64,000 nt of DNA. It comes from Chitinophaga solisilvae (GTDB lineage Bacteria; Bacteroidota; Bacteroidia; Chitinophagales; Chitinophagaceae). The notes under the pieces are model-generated. The model was not told where the DNA came from and ran no database searches. It saw nothing but the letters and a program-made list of their open reading frames with translations. The first letter of the stretch is position 1; each line of letters opens with the position of its first letter. The stretch covers positions 558,001 to 622,000 of the forward strand of contig NZ_JAABOK010000003.1 in the NCBI RefSeq assembly GCF_009928525.1, read 5' to 3'. Positions 54,292 to 63,322 of this stretch are shown piece after piece. A program made the position numbers and the translations under genes.

Positions 54292-55026
54292 ATGATTCGT
54301 TTTACAGCATATATAGGAGCACTGTCATTCATTTTATTTGTCGGCCTGCAGGGCGCTTTCGCGCAGGTTCGTCTGTCAGGTATGGTAGCAGATCAGGACA
54401 CAAAAACGGGCTTACCCTTTGTTTCGGTGGTCAATAAAAGAACCTTAACGGGCGTTCTCACCAATGAGAACGGCCGCTACTACATTGAATCCATGCCCGG
54501 AGATACGCTGGAGTTTTCCATGCTGAGCTACGCGCAGAAGCGGATTGTCACGCCCGGCATGTCTTCCACCATGGATGTATACATGCAGAAAAGACTATTT
54601 GAGCTGCAGGGTGTAAATGTAAGGGGAAGCAACTACCGTAAAGACTCCCTCGCCACCCGCGACGAATACGGCCGCTACTTCAACTACCACAAACCAGGCG
54701 CTATGGATGTGCTGAAAACACTGCCGGCCAATCCTATCACAGCCCTGACCTACCTGGTACCCAGCAAGGCGCGCAAACGGAAGGAACAATTCCGGGATCA
54801 GCTGCTCTACTGGGAAAAAGAAAAATTTATCGACTACAGATATTCTCCCGAACTGGTCGCTAAAATGACCAAGCTACAGAGCCCGGAGCTGGACTCATTT
54901 ATGTATAAATACCGCCCCGGATACCAATTCCTCAACAACGCCTCCGAATACGACCTGATGCTGTATATAAAGCAGTCATTTGAAGAATACCAGCGGAGTA
55001 AGGGAGTGAGGAAGAAGGAGGAATAA
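54292..55026 (+). CDS. secreted carboxypeptidase-regulatory-like domain protein
   Basis: The 244-residue protein has a signal peptide ending near GAFAQ (1-24). A carboxypeptidase-regulatory-like domain follows (LSGMVADQDTKTGLPFVSVV; ENGRYYIESMPGDTLEFSML). A charged helical C-terminal half carries LLYWEKEKFIDYRYSP. The domain is the same as the N-terminal one of TonB receptors, but here there is no plug or barrel. It is probably a periplasmic or surface-anchored protein of unknown function. It stops just before hairpin element H. Confidence 0.75.
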   Translation: MIRFTAYIGALSFILFVGLQGAFAQVRLSGMVADQDTKTGLPFVSVVNKRTLTGVLTNENGRYYIESMPGDTLEFSMLSYAQKRIVTPGMSSTMDVYMQKRLFELQGVNVRGSNYRKDSLATRDEYGRYFNYHKPGAMDVLKTLPANPITALTYLVPSKARKRKEQFRDQLLYWEKEKFIDYRYSPELVAKMTKLQSPELDSFMYKYRPGYQFLNNASEYDLMLYIKQSFEEYQRSKGVRKKEE

Positions 55027-55145
55027 ATTAATTACGAATTACGAATTGCGAATTACGAATGAAGCGAAGATATAAGCGATAGATTTTTTTATCGCTTATA
55101 TCTTCGCTTCATTCGTAATTCGCAATTCGTAATTCGTAATTAATT
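55026..55145. repeat. intergenic hairpin element H (perfect 55-bp stem, type I arms)
   Basis: Arms 55026-55080 and 55091-55145 are exact reverse complements with a 10-base T-rich loop. The outer arm is AATTACG/AATTGCG iterons, the inner arm GAAGCGAAGATATAAGCG. It begins on the last base of the preceding stop codon, between two co-directional genes. Confidence 0.95.
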
Positions 55146-55238
55146 TTCTCTATTATTACCAAATTGTTAACCCTCAAAAATGACTAGGAACCCCTTCTTC
55201 CAGAAACGTACTCTTTATGTAAACACCCGGAAAGGGAT

Positions 55239-56153
55239 ATGGACAAGCAGTTACTCGAAAAATATTTTAAAGGACATTGTACAACGCAGGAAGCTGCACA
55301 GGCAGAAGCCTGGCTTTCCGGAGAGGACACCACGCTGCTCGATGAATTTATGATGGAGAAATGGGCGGAAGCGAATGAGCCTGTGGTAATGAAACCCAAA
55401 GTACACCGGTTGTGGTATGGCGCAGCAGCAGCGGCAATCATCGGAGCCATTGCCGTAGTGGCCTTCTTCTGGCAGCATCAGCAGCCACAGCAGCCGCTGG
55501 CTTTGAAGTGGGATACACTGACCAATACTACCAATAACATACAACTGTTCACTATGACTGATGGCAGCGAGGTTTGGCTGAATACGCATTCCTCCGTTAT
55601 TTATCATCAGCAGTATAATCATCAGCAGCGGGAATTGTGGCTGCAGGGAGAAGCCTACTTTCAGGTAGTGAAAGATGAGCAGCGTCCGTTCAGCGTACAT
55701 ACCGGCAGCCTTACTACCACCGTGCTGGGCACCGCTTTTAATATATCCACTTCCAATAAGGCAGATGGCAGTATACAGGTAAGTCTGATTGAAGGAAAGG
55801 TAGCCGTGAGCAAGGAGCATGCCTTTAATAAAATACTGCTGCCAGGCCAGATGCTGCAATACAGCAATGGTCAGGCGCCGGAACTGACGGCCTTTGCACC
55901 GCACGAAATCCTGGACTGGAAAAAAGGAAAGATATTTTTTGATAATACCATGCTGGCAGACGCGCTGGCCAAATTACAACAGCGTTACGGTTATAACATT
56001 ATTCTGGAAGATACACATCTGAGAAAGAAGAAAATTTCCGGCGAATTTAACCGGGATATGTCACTCGAAAAAATCTTATCAACACTGGAATACGTACACA
56101 ACATTACATTTAAACGTGTAGATGACAGTACTTACCAGGCATGCAAAAAGTAG
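55239..56153 (+). CDS. FecR-family anti-sigma regulator without an adjacent sigma factor
   Basis: The 304-residue protein has a short cytoplasmic N-terminus (LLEKYFKGHCTTQEAAQAEA), one membrane helix (about 59-77), the FecR domain (MTDGSEVWLNTHSSVIYHQQ; REQLWL-type QGEAYFQVVKDEQRPFSVHT; VLGTAFNI) and a C-terminal DUF4974 domain (LADALAKLQQRYGYNIILED). FecR links a TonB receptor to an ECF sigma factor. The usual sigma gene is not directly upstream: the preceding gene is a secreted protein, then hairpin H. It precedes the STN receptor by 38 bases, so it probably regulates that receptor with a sigma factor encoded elsewhere. Confidence 0.9.
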   Translation: MDKQLLEKYFKGHCTTQEAAQAEAWLSGEDTTLLDEFMMEKWAEANEPVVMKPKVHRLWYGAAAAAIIGAIAVVAFFWQHQQPQQPLALKWDTLTNTTNNIQLFTMTDGSEVWLNTHSSVIYHQQYNHQQRELWLQGEAYFQVVKDEQRPFSVHTGSLTTTVLGTAFNISTSNKADGSIQVSLIEGKVAVSKEHAFNKILLPGQMLQYSNGQAPELTAFAPHEILDWKKGKIFFDNTMLADALAKLQQRYGYNIILEDTHLRKKKISGEFNRDMSLEKILSTLEYVHNITFKRVDDSTYQACKK

Positions 56154-56191
56154 CAGACTAACAACTAAAACCACAATTTAATAAAGTAAGT

Positions 56192-59100
56192 ATGCAAAAA
56201 TCTACACAAAGATTTTGTACAGGGAAACGTATGCCTTTGAAAATGGTTTTCCTGTTCCTGTTTATTGCCGGAACTACGCCTTTCATACTGCAGGCGCAGT
56301 CCTATACCTCGCTGGCAGATAAGATCCAGCTGGACGCTACTAAAACCAATGCCGCACTGGTTGTAAAATCACTGCAACGTCAGACACATTACACCTTTAT
56401 CTATGATCCGGAATACCTGGAACAATGCCCGCTCGCATCCGTGAAGTTTGAAGGGGCCACACTGGGAAAAGTATTGCAATACCTGGATTATAACACACCG
56501 GTTGACATTGAATTGACCAATACCAATACCATTGCTGTACGCAAAGGAAAAGCAGAAAGACCTGCCGTAAGAGTAAATGGAAAGGTAACCGGAAAAATTG
56601 TTGACGGAAAGAATGAACCATTACCCGGCGTAACCATTTCCGTTCAAGGCGGACAAGGTGTTATATCCAATGTAGACGGTACTTACGAGCTGCAGCTGGA
56701 ACCGGGGAAATACAATATTTCCTTTTCCTATATATCCTTTGACAGCCGTATAGTGACCGATGTGGAAGTAACTTCCCAGGGTATCACTCCGCTGAACGTG
56801 GTGATGAAAAGCAGTGGCTCAAGACTGAAAGAAGTTACAGTTACCGGCAATTATAAGAAATCATCCGTAGAAGGACTGTACGCATTGCAGAAAAACAATG
56901 CAGCCGTAACAGATGGTATCAGCGCAGACCTCATTGCACGCACTCCTGATAAAAGCGTGGGCGATGTACTGAAAAGAGTAACGGGACTGGCTACACTGGA
57001 TAATAAATATGTAGTAGTGCGCGGTCTGAGCGAACGCTACAACCAGGCCATGCTCAACGGACAGGTAATGCCCAGCACAGAGCTGAACAGGAAAAATTTC
57101 AGCTTCGATATTATCCCGGCTAACATCATTGAAAATGTTACTGTCGTGAAAACCCTTACTCCTGACCGCAGCGCCGAATTTGGCGGCGGTCTGATAGAAG
57201 TGACCACGCTGGACATCCCTTCCCGCAACTTCCTGAATGTAAGTGTAGGCGGCAGCTATAACGATAAAACAACCGGTAAACCCTTTCTGACCATGCCACT
57301 GGAAGGAAAGGAATATTTTGCCAAAGCCTCCAATCACCGCAAAATGCTGGGGGAGTTCAACTGGAAAAGCAGAGCCGATATGGTCACTGCTTTCAATGCC
57401 AACGAAGCTAAAGGCGGCGGGTTCAATAACAACTGGGGTTTCTCCCGTTTCAATGCACAGCCATCGCAGAACTACCAGGTATCCGGCGGGTATATATTAC
57501 CCAGACAGGGCCGCGGCCAGATTGGTATCATCGCTGCTGCCAACTACCGCAATACCTTACAGACACAGGACGTAAGAATGGGTAAGGCCGGTTTTGAAGC
57601 GCCGAAAGAAAAGGAATATGCCGCACTGGATGGCACCCTGTACGGATTCACTACCAACCTGGGAGCTATGGCTGGTATCGGTTACCGGGACGATAAAAAC
57701 CGTATCAGCTTTCAATCATTATATCAGCGTACACTGGATCAGCAGCTGCTGATAGGAACCGCTGCCACCAGTACCTACAGCAGCCATACACTCGGATATT
57801 TCGATCAGATGTCTGTAACCAGTTTATGGCAGAATCAGTTACGCGGTGAACATACCCTCGGCTCACACGGTATTAAACTGCGCTGGATGGGCAGTGCCGT
57901 AAAACTGGATCGTCAGCGGCCGGACAACCACGTGCTGATTGGTGATTACATCCGTGCAGATGAATCTGATAAGAACAACTATAACATCGGATCGCTGTAT
58001 ACACTGGGCGTACAGGGCGGCGCCCTCCGCTCCTGGGTACGCGCACTCGAAAACAATTATACCTGGGATGTGTCTGCACAGGCACCGTTTAAGTTCAATG
58101 CCGGCAAAGTGGCCATCGACAACAGTTTCAAGCTGGGATATGCCGGATGGAGTAAAGACCGTCTGTTCTATGTATTCAACACAGGTAACATTATCCGCAG
58201 CTTCGATAATTATCTTCCTTTAAGAAGTTATTTCACGCCTGATAATGGCGTTATAACATCCCTGGATAAATTTGGCGACAACTATCAGAAAACAGCAGCG
58301 CTGCACGCCGTGTATGCCATGCTGGATAATAAAATAGGCGATAAATTCAGACTGGTATGGGGCGTGCGCGGTGAATACTATAACCTCAATAACGTGAATG
58401 CTGTGCTGGATTCAACACTCAGTACGATCAACGCATCACGTGGTAATGATAACAAACTGGATTATTCTGACCTGAAAAACCTGGAACCTAATTTCCGTTT
58501 GTTTCCATCCGCAAACCTGACGTACAGTGTAACACCTTCCATGAATCTGCGTCTGGCTTATGCTACCAGTATCATCAGGCCAGATCTGAGAGAGCTGTCT
58601 TTCTTCCGGGAATATGATTTTGAACTGGGTGGCCTTTATACTGCCAACCTCGTGAGATCTACCACTATCAAGCATTACGATTTCCGTTACGAATGGTATC
58701 CGGGGCCTGGCGAAATCATGTCTGTATCCTTATTCTACAAGAAGATGGATTACCCGATGGAGATATACCGTGAAGCCAGCAACAACGTATTCAGATTACA
58801 GAATAACAAACTGGCAAAGAACTACGGCGTGGAAGTAGAAATACGCAAATCGCTGAAATTCATCCCGGTTCCGGTAATACGTGATCTGACATTGTATGGC
58901 AACTTTACTTACCTGGATGCTTATGTGACACCGGCTATCATCAAGTGGAACGGCCTGGATCCGGAGAATCCGAATAAAATCAAGATAACGGAAGAATTGC
59001 TGCCGGAAGAAAAACGTCCGCAGAGCGGCGCCAGTAACTACATGGTGAACGCAGGACTGTATTACGATACCAAGCCGGTTTCCGTATCGCTGGTATATAA

Positions 59101-59416
59101 CTATGTAACAAACAGGATGTATCGTGCCAATGAAATCTATGCACTGTCTTTGTTTGAACGTCCGCTGGAATCGCTGGATGCACAGCTGGCGGTGAAAGTA
59201 CTGAAGAATAAAGGAGAGGTAAAACTGAATATTTCCAATCTGCTGAACAGTTTCAATATGATTTACAGAAACCGTTATGGTGATGATAATGAAATTGAAG
59301 AAGGAAAGAAAACGCCGTCATCCAAACAGATGCTGTATCAGCGGGGCGAAGATGAAATCAACTACAAAACTTCACCGGGACGCACAGTAGGCTTAACGGT
59401 GAGCTATAAATTCTAG
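56192..59416 (+). CDS. TonB-dependent receptor with N-terminal STN signalling domain
   Basis: The 1074-residue protein has an N-terminal signal segment (about 15-36), a Secretin/TonB short (STN) domain (about 42-115, AALVVKSLQRQTHYTFIYDP), a carboxypeptidase-regulatory-like domain (about 130-212), a plug (KSVGDVLKRVTGLATLDNKY; VVKTLTPDRSAEFGGGLIEV) and a barrel ending VGLTVSYKF. The STN domain contacts the periplasmic part of FecR, which fits the gene just upstream. It is likely the transport partner of the lipoprotein genes that follow. The substrate is unknown. Confidence 0.92.
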   Translation: MQKSTQRFCTGKRMPLKMVFLFLFIAGTTPFILQAQSYTSLADKIQLDATKTNAALVVKSLQRQTHYTFIYDPEYLEQCPLASVKFEGATLGKVLQYLDYNTPVDIELTNTNTIAVRKGKAERPAVRVNGKVTGKIVDGKNEPLPGVTISVQGGQGVISNVDGTYELQLEPGKYNISFSYISFDSRIVTDVEVTSQGITPLNVVMKSSGSRLKEVTVTGNYKKSSVEGLYALQKNNAAVTDGISADLIARTPDKSVGDVLKRVTGLATLDNKYVVVRGLSERYNQAMLNGQVMPSTELNRKNFSFDIIPANIIENVTVVKTLTPDRSAEFGGGLIEVTTLDIPSRNFLNVSVGGSYNDKTTGKPFLTMPLEGKEYFAKASNHRKMLGEFNWKSRADMVTAFNANEAKGGGFNNNWGFSRFNAQPSQNYQVSGGYILPRQGRGQIGIIAAANYRNTLQTQDVRMGKAGFEAPKEKEYAALDGTLYGFTTNLGAMAGIGYRDDKNRISFQSLYQRTLDQQLLIGTAATSTYSSHTLGYFDQMSVTSLWQNQLRGEHTLGSHGIKLRWMGSAVKLDRQRPDNHVLIGDYIRADESDKNNYNIGSLYTLGVQGGALRSWVRALENNYTWDVSAQAPFKFNAGKVAIDNSFKLGYAGWSKDRLFYVFNTGNIIRSFDNYLPLRSYFTPDNGVITSLDKFGDNYQKTAALHAVYAMLDNKIGDKFRLVWGVRGEYYNLNNVNAVLDSTLSTINASRGNDNKLDYSDLKNLEPNFRLFPSANLTYSVTPSMNLRLAYATSIIRPDLRELSFFREYDFELGGLYTANLVRSTTIKHYDFRYEWYPGPGEIMSVSLFYKKMDYPMEIYREASNNVFRLQNNKLAKNYGVEVEIRKSLKFIPVPVIRDLTLYGNFTYLDAYVTPAIIKWNGLDPENPNKIKITEELLPEEKRPQSGASNYMVNAGLYYDTKPVSVSLVYNYVTNRMYRANEIYALSLFERPLESLDAQLAVKVLKNKGEVKLNISNLLNSFNMIYRNRYGDDNEIEEGKKTPSSKQMLYQRGEDEINYKTSPGRTVGLTVSYKF

Positions 59417-59493
59417 TCTAAACGTACATGCGCATTCTTGTTAAATATCCTGATCAGGTATCCCGTTTTTAACATCTCAAAAAAACAACAAAA

Positions 59494-60882
59494 ATGAAAA
59501 CAAAATCCTTTGGATTAGCCCTTTTATCTGCAGCTGCACTGTCTGCTGCTCTTTTCTCCTCCTGCAAAAAGGAAGGTCAGGTTGCTGACGGCCGTGCTGT
59601 TAGCGCTAGTCAGGATGTTCCAGCTTCACCAATTTTGAGCGGTGTACTGGGAACCGGCCACTTTACAAAAGATACCATCTTGTTAACCAGCGGTATTACC
59701 TGGCACCTGGACGGTCTGGTGTATGTAGATTCTTCTGACGTACTGATCATCCAGCCTGGTACAAAAATTCTGGGTGATACCAGCTCCGTTTCCGGTGTTG
59801 CCGGCGGTGGTCTGATCATCACTAAGAGCGCTAAAATCCTCGCTGATGGTACAGCTGCTAACCCTATCATCTTTACTTCTGAAAAAGCAACCAACCCTCA
59901 GCCAGGTGACTGGGCAGGTGTTGTACTGTTAGGTAAAGCCAAAACTAACGTTCCTACTACTACAAGAGTAGAAGGTGTTACTGACCTGGCTCCTGCAGAT
60001 GCTACCTACGGTGGTACTGATGATGCAGACAACTCTGGTATCCTGCGTTATGTACGCATTGAGTATGCTGGTTTTGCACTGTCTCTGAACAATGAACTGA
60101 ATGGTTTAACACTGGCTGGTGTTGGTAGCGGTACTATCATCGATTTCGTTGAAGTATTCAAAGCTAACGACGATGCCTTCGAATTCTTCGGTGGTGCTGT
60201 TAATGCTTCTCACCTGCTGGCGATCGACGCTTACGATGATCTGTTTGATACAGACAACGGTTACAAAGGTACTATCTCCTATGCATTAGGTCTGACTGAT
60301 ACTACCCGTGCTGACCAGAGCCAGTCTAACGGCTTTGAAAGCGATAACAACGCCGGTGGTACAACTGCTACTCCTAACACACACGCTAAGTACAACTACG
60401 TAACTATCGTTGGTCTGCCTAACGCAGCAAGAGCTTCTCAGTCTTACACTGTATCTCTGCCTGGCGGTGGTACTGCTACCGGTAAATACGGTCGTGCTGC
60501 TCACCTGAGAAGAAACACTGAGTTCGAAATTACCAACTCTATCTTCCTGGGTTACAACAACGGTATCGTATTCGATACTAACCTGGGTAACACTTATGGT
60601 AAATTCACCAGCGGTACTTCCCTGGCCAACGCTAACTTCGTACACGGTTATGTGAACGCATGGGCTACTGAAGCTTCTAACGTATTCACTAAAATCAGCG
60701 CTCCTGCTGGTAACAACGGTTACGAAACTGCTAACCCGAACTTAAACATCGCTTTACTCGCTCCATTTAACCGTAATTCTCCAGCTAACCTGGTTCCAAT
60801 CGGTTCTTCTGTTGCGAAAAATGCCGGTGCATTCCCTGTAGGTGCTACTACATGGGCTAACGGTTGGTCTAAGCTGAAATAA
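59494..60882 (+). CDS. surface lipoprotein, beta-helix-like, probably highly expressed
   Basis: The 462-residue lipoprotein (lipid Cys24, SSCKKEGQ) has repeated strand-turn units typical of a right-handed beta-helix (GGLIITKSAKILADGTAANP; DWAGVVLLGKAK; NDDAFEFFGGAVNASHLLAI; DDLFDTDNGYKGTISYALGL). The start has an A-rich leader (AAACAACAAAAATG). Codon choice is strongly biased to GGT, GCT, AAC and ACT, unlike its paralogue downstream, a sign of high expression. It follows the STN receptor by 77 bases and is probably its surface partner. Ligand unknown. Confidence 0.78.
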   Translation: MKTKSFGLALLSAAALSAALFSSCKKEGQVADGRAVSASQDVPASPILSGVLGTGHFTKDTILLTSGITWHLDGLVYVDSSDVLIIQPGTKILGDTSSVSGVAGGGLIITKSAKILADGTAANPIIFTSEKATNPQPGDWAGVVLLGKAKTNVPTTTRVEGVTDLAPADATYGGTDDADNSGILRYVRIEYAGFALSLNNELNGLTLAGVGSGTIIDFVEVFKANDDAFEFFGGAVNASHLLAIDAYDDLFDTDNGYKGTISYALGLTDTTRADQSQSNGFESDNNAGGTTATPNTHAKYNYVTIVGLPNAARASQSYTVSLPGGGTATGKYGRAAHLRRNTEFEITNSIFLGYNNGIVFDTNLGNTYGKFTSGTSLANANFVHGYVNAWATEASNVFTKISAPAGNNGYETANPNLNIALLAPFNRNSPANLVPIGSSVAKNAGAFPVGATTWANGWSKLK

Positions 60883-60906
60883 TTTTTATTTCCTGAATTT
60901 TTATCC

Positions 60907-60943
60907 GGTAATAACGTATAAGTTCTTCTTATACGTTATTACC
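60907..60943 (+). promoter_or_regulatory. 16-bp hairpin between the first two lipoprotein genes
   Basis: GGTAATAACGTATAAG pairs perfectly with CTTATACGTTATTACC around TTCTT. There is no T-tract; TCTCAAAAAAA follows. A processing, stability or partial-termination role is more likely than a normal terminator. Confidence 0.6.
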
Positions 60944-60970
60944 TCTCAAAAAAAGGTAACTGACTCTATT

Positions 60971-61714
60971 ATGCGTTTATCTGTTTTAAAATCATCAGTT
61001 TTTATTTTCATTGTCCTGGCGTTCGTATCCTGCCGTAAGGGAGATAACATGTCACAGGATTATTATTTTGGTAAGTTGGTAACATCTGCTGTTAAGTTCG
61101 AAAATACGCCTGCGATAGCTGTTTTCTTTGATGGCAAAGAGTTGGATACCATTGGCGGCGGCGCTTCCCGTGAATCGATGCTGCTGGCAGGGAAAACAGG
61201 AAAACTGAGCTTTTTTAAATATGGTACTACAGAATTGATTGCAGATACTGTTATTACTATTCAGAAGAATGACGTGCAGCGCTTCAGGGTTGCTTACAGC
61301 ACGCAGTTTAATATCAAAGGTTTTGTTAAAGACAAACCTTCTATGGGAGCGGATTCTCTGGCATTCCAGCTGTATCTGCTGCCAAGCAATTTTTACAAAC
61401 AGAAGGCAGTGGATGTACAGCTGTTCACCTACGACATCAACTCCGGAACAATGGTGAAACATTCCCTGGTGAAGAATGTGGAGTTTGGCAAACTGAATAC
61501 GGTTGTGACAATCGGAAAAGGTATTGACGCCGATCAGATGCCTGTTTACTATACCATGCAATATATTGATCCTGCTACCGGAAATGTTATCCCGTTTGGT
61601 ACCGGAGAAGAACACATCTGGCTGCCGGCGCTGGTACAGGGTTCTTATACCATCGTTACCTTTAAGGACGATGCCACAGGGGCTATTACTGCAGATGCTA
61701 TTGAATTGCTGTAA
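60971..61714 (+). CDS. lipoprotein of the uptake locus, unknown family
   Basis: The 247-residue lipoprotein has a lipobox at Cys21 (VLAFVSCRKG) and several beta strands (AIAVFFDGKELDTIGGG; GKTGKLSFFKYGTTELIADT; GSYTIVTFKDDATGAITADA). The fold recalls DUF4397-like immunoglobulin-type domains, but I cannot assign it firmly. It sits between two beta-helix paralogues in the same direction, and probably belongs to the same operon as a surface partner of the receptor. Confidence 0.65.
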   Translation: MRLSVLKSSVFIFIVLAFVSCRKGDNMSQDYYFGKLVTSAVKFENTPAIAVFFDGKELDTIGGGASRESMLLAGKTGKLSFFKYGTTELIADTVITIQKNDVQRFRVAYSTQFNIKGFVKDKPSMGADSLAFQLYLLPSNFYKQKAVDVQLFTYDINSGTMVKHSLVKNVEFGKLNTVVTIGKGIDADQMPVYYTMQYIDPATGNVIPFGTGEEHIWLPALVQGSYTIVTFKDDATGAITADAIELL

Positions 61715-61880
61715 TATATCCGCCTGTTCTCTATCAAGGCTATTACTTCCTGACTTATGCAGGCTTAATTATAAATTTTCATCCATTGCTTTCTTAACCC
61801 ATTGCCAGTTGAAGGATTTTACCGACAGGAACTGATTGTAGCATCATTCATCCATTAACGGATTGCGGAAAATTACTATC

Positions 61881-63275
61881 ATGAAAACGAAACCCCTCGG
61901 ATTAGCCCTTTTTTTGACGGCTATTTTATCAGCCGTATTGTTTTCTTCCTGCAGAAAAGAAGCAGGCACTGTAGAAAACCGCGCTGTTACAGCGGGAACA
62001 ATGAAACTGGGGACTCCCAATGTATTATCCGGCACATTAGGTACCGGGCATACCATACGGGATACCATCAGGTTATCGAATGCCTTTACCTGGCACCTGA
62101 GCGGACTGGTGTATCTGGATGCGGAAGATGTATTGGTGATTCAGCCAGGAACCCTTATTGTAGGTGATGTAAGCACTACTACCGGCACGCCTGGCGGAGG
62201 ACTCATCGTTTCAAAAAACGCTAAAATATTTGCTGAAGGTACTGTTGCCAGCCCCATTATTTTTACTTCTGAACGTTACAACACAAATCCTGTTCCCGGT
62301 GACTGGGCAGGTATCATATTGCTGGGTAATGCACCCACCAATGCACCTGCCACTACGCGGGTAGAAGGTATCTCCCCTGCTTATCCCAACGATGTTACCT
62401 ATGGCGGTACCAACCATCTTGATAATTCGGGCGTCATGAAATATGTGCGGATCGAATACGCCGGCTGGGAAGAAAGCCTGGACAATGAAATCAACGGTTT
62501 AACCATGGCGGGTGTCGGCGCCGGCACTACCATCGATTATGTGGAAGTATTCAAACCACTGGACGATGCATTTGAATGGTTCGGCGGCAATGTAAATGCT
62601 TCACATCTGGTGGCTGTAGATGCCCGTGATGATCTGTTTGATACAGACAGAGGGTATATGGGCTCCATTTCCTTTGCCCTCGGATTAACAGATACAACCC
62701 GTTCAGATCATAGCAGATCAAATGGTATTGAGGATGATAATGATCCGTTTTCCAGCAGCAGCGTACCTGTTACGCATCCTAAATTCAATTACCTGACCAT
62801 CATCGGATTACCAACGGCCGCTATAGCCGCCAGCCTCCGTACGCTGCCGAGCGGACTGACAGGGCGTTACGGCGCCGGCGCCCACCTGAGAAGGAACTCG
62901 GAATTTGAAATCAAAAACAGCATTTTCCTGGGATATACCAACGGTATACTGATTGATTCTACTCCAGGTATTCCCGGCACTTATTACAAGTTTTTAAATG
63001 GCATTTCCTTTCTGCAGAATACGTTTGTGCATGGTTTCGTGAACGCCTATGCGAAACAGACAGGAAGTACGGTCATTAAAATTACGCCACCGCCGCCGGG
63101 TAATAATCTGGGTTATGAAACGCCTAATCCGAATGCAAATATTCAGTTGGTGGCGCCATTCATTCGTATTCAGCCATCCAATTACGTACCCTTATCTCTT
63201 TCAGCTGCAAGAAACGCCGGTGCTTTCCCCCTGGGCAATACTACCTGGGCGAACGGCTGGACGCGGCTGAGGTAA
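61881..63275 (+). CDS. second beta-helix-like surface lipoprotein, paralogue
   Basis: The 464-residue lipoprotein (lipid Cys24, SSCRKEA) is a full-length paralogue of the first one, with the same landmarks (GGGLIVSKNAKIFAEGTVAS; DWAGIILLGNAP; DDAFEWFGGNVNASHLVAVD; DLFDTDRGYMGSISFALGLT). Codon use is ordinary, unlike its paralogue. The ATG at 61881 is chosen over a TTG 18 bases upstream. It is separated by about 165 bases from the previous gene. Confidence 0.78.
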   Translation: MKTKPLGLALFLTAILSAVLFSSCRKEAGTVENRAVTAGTMKLGTPNVLSGTLGTGHTIRDTIRLSNAFTWHLSGLVYLDAEDVLVIQPGTLIVGDVSTTTGTPGGGLIVSKNAKIFAEGTVASPIIFTSERYNTNPVPGDWAGIILLGNAPTNAPATTRVEGISPAYPNDVTYGGTNHLDNSGVMKYVRIEYAGWEESLDNEINGLTMAGVGAGTTIDYVEVFKPLDDAFEWFGGNVNASHLVAVDARDDLFDTDRGYMGSISFALGLTDTTRSDHSRSNGIEDDNDPFSSSSVPVTHPKFNYLTIIGLPTAAIAASLRTLPSGLTGRYGAGAHLRRNSEFEIKNSIFLGYTNGILIDSTPGIPGTYYKFLNGISFLQNTFVHGFVNAYAKQTGSTVIKITPPPPGNNLGYETPNPNANIQLVAPFIRIQPSNYVPLSLSAARNAGAFPLGNTTWANGWTRLR

Positions 63276-63322
63276 ATATTTTTTATCTGTTGAATCTATG
63301 TATAACCCAAACGCTACCAGTT

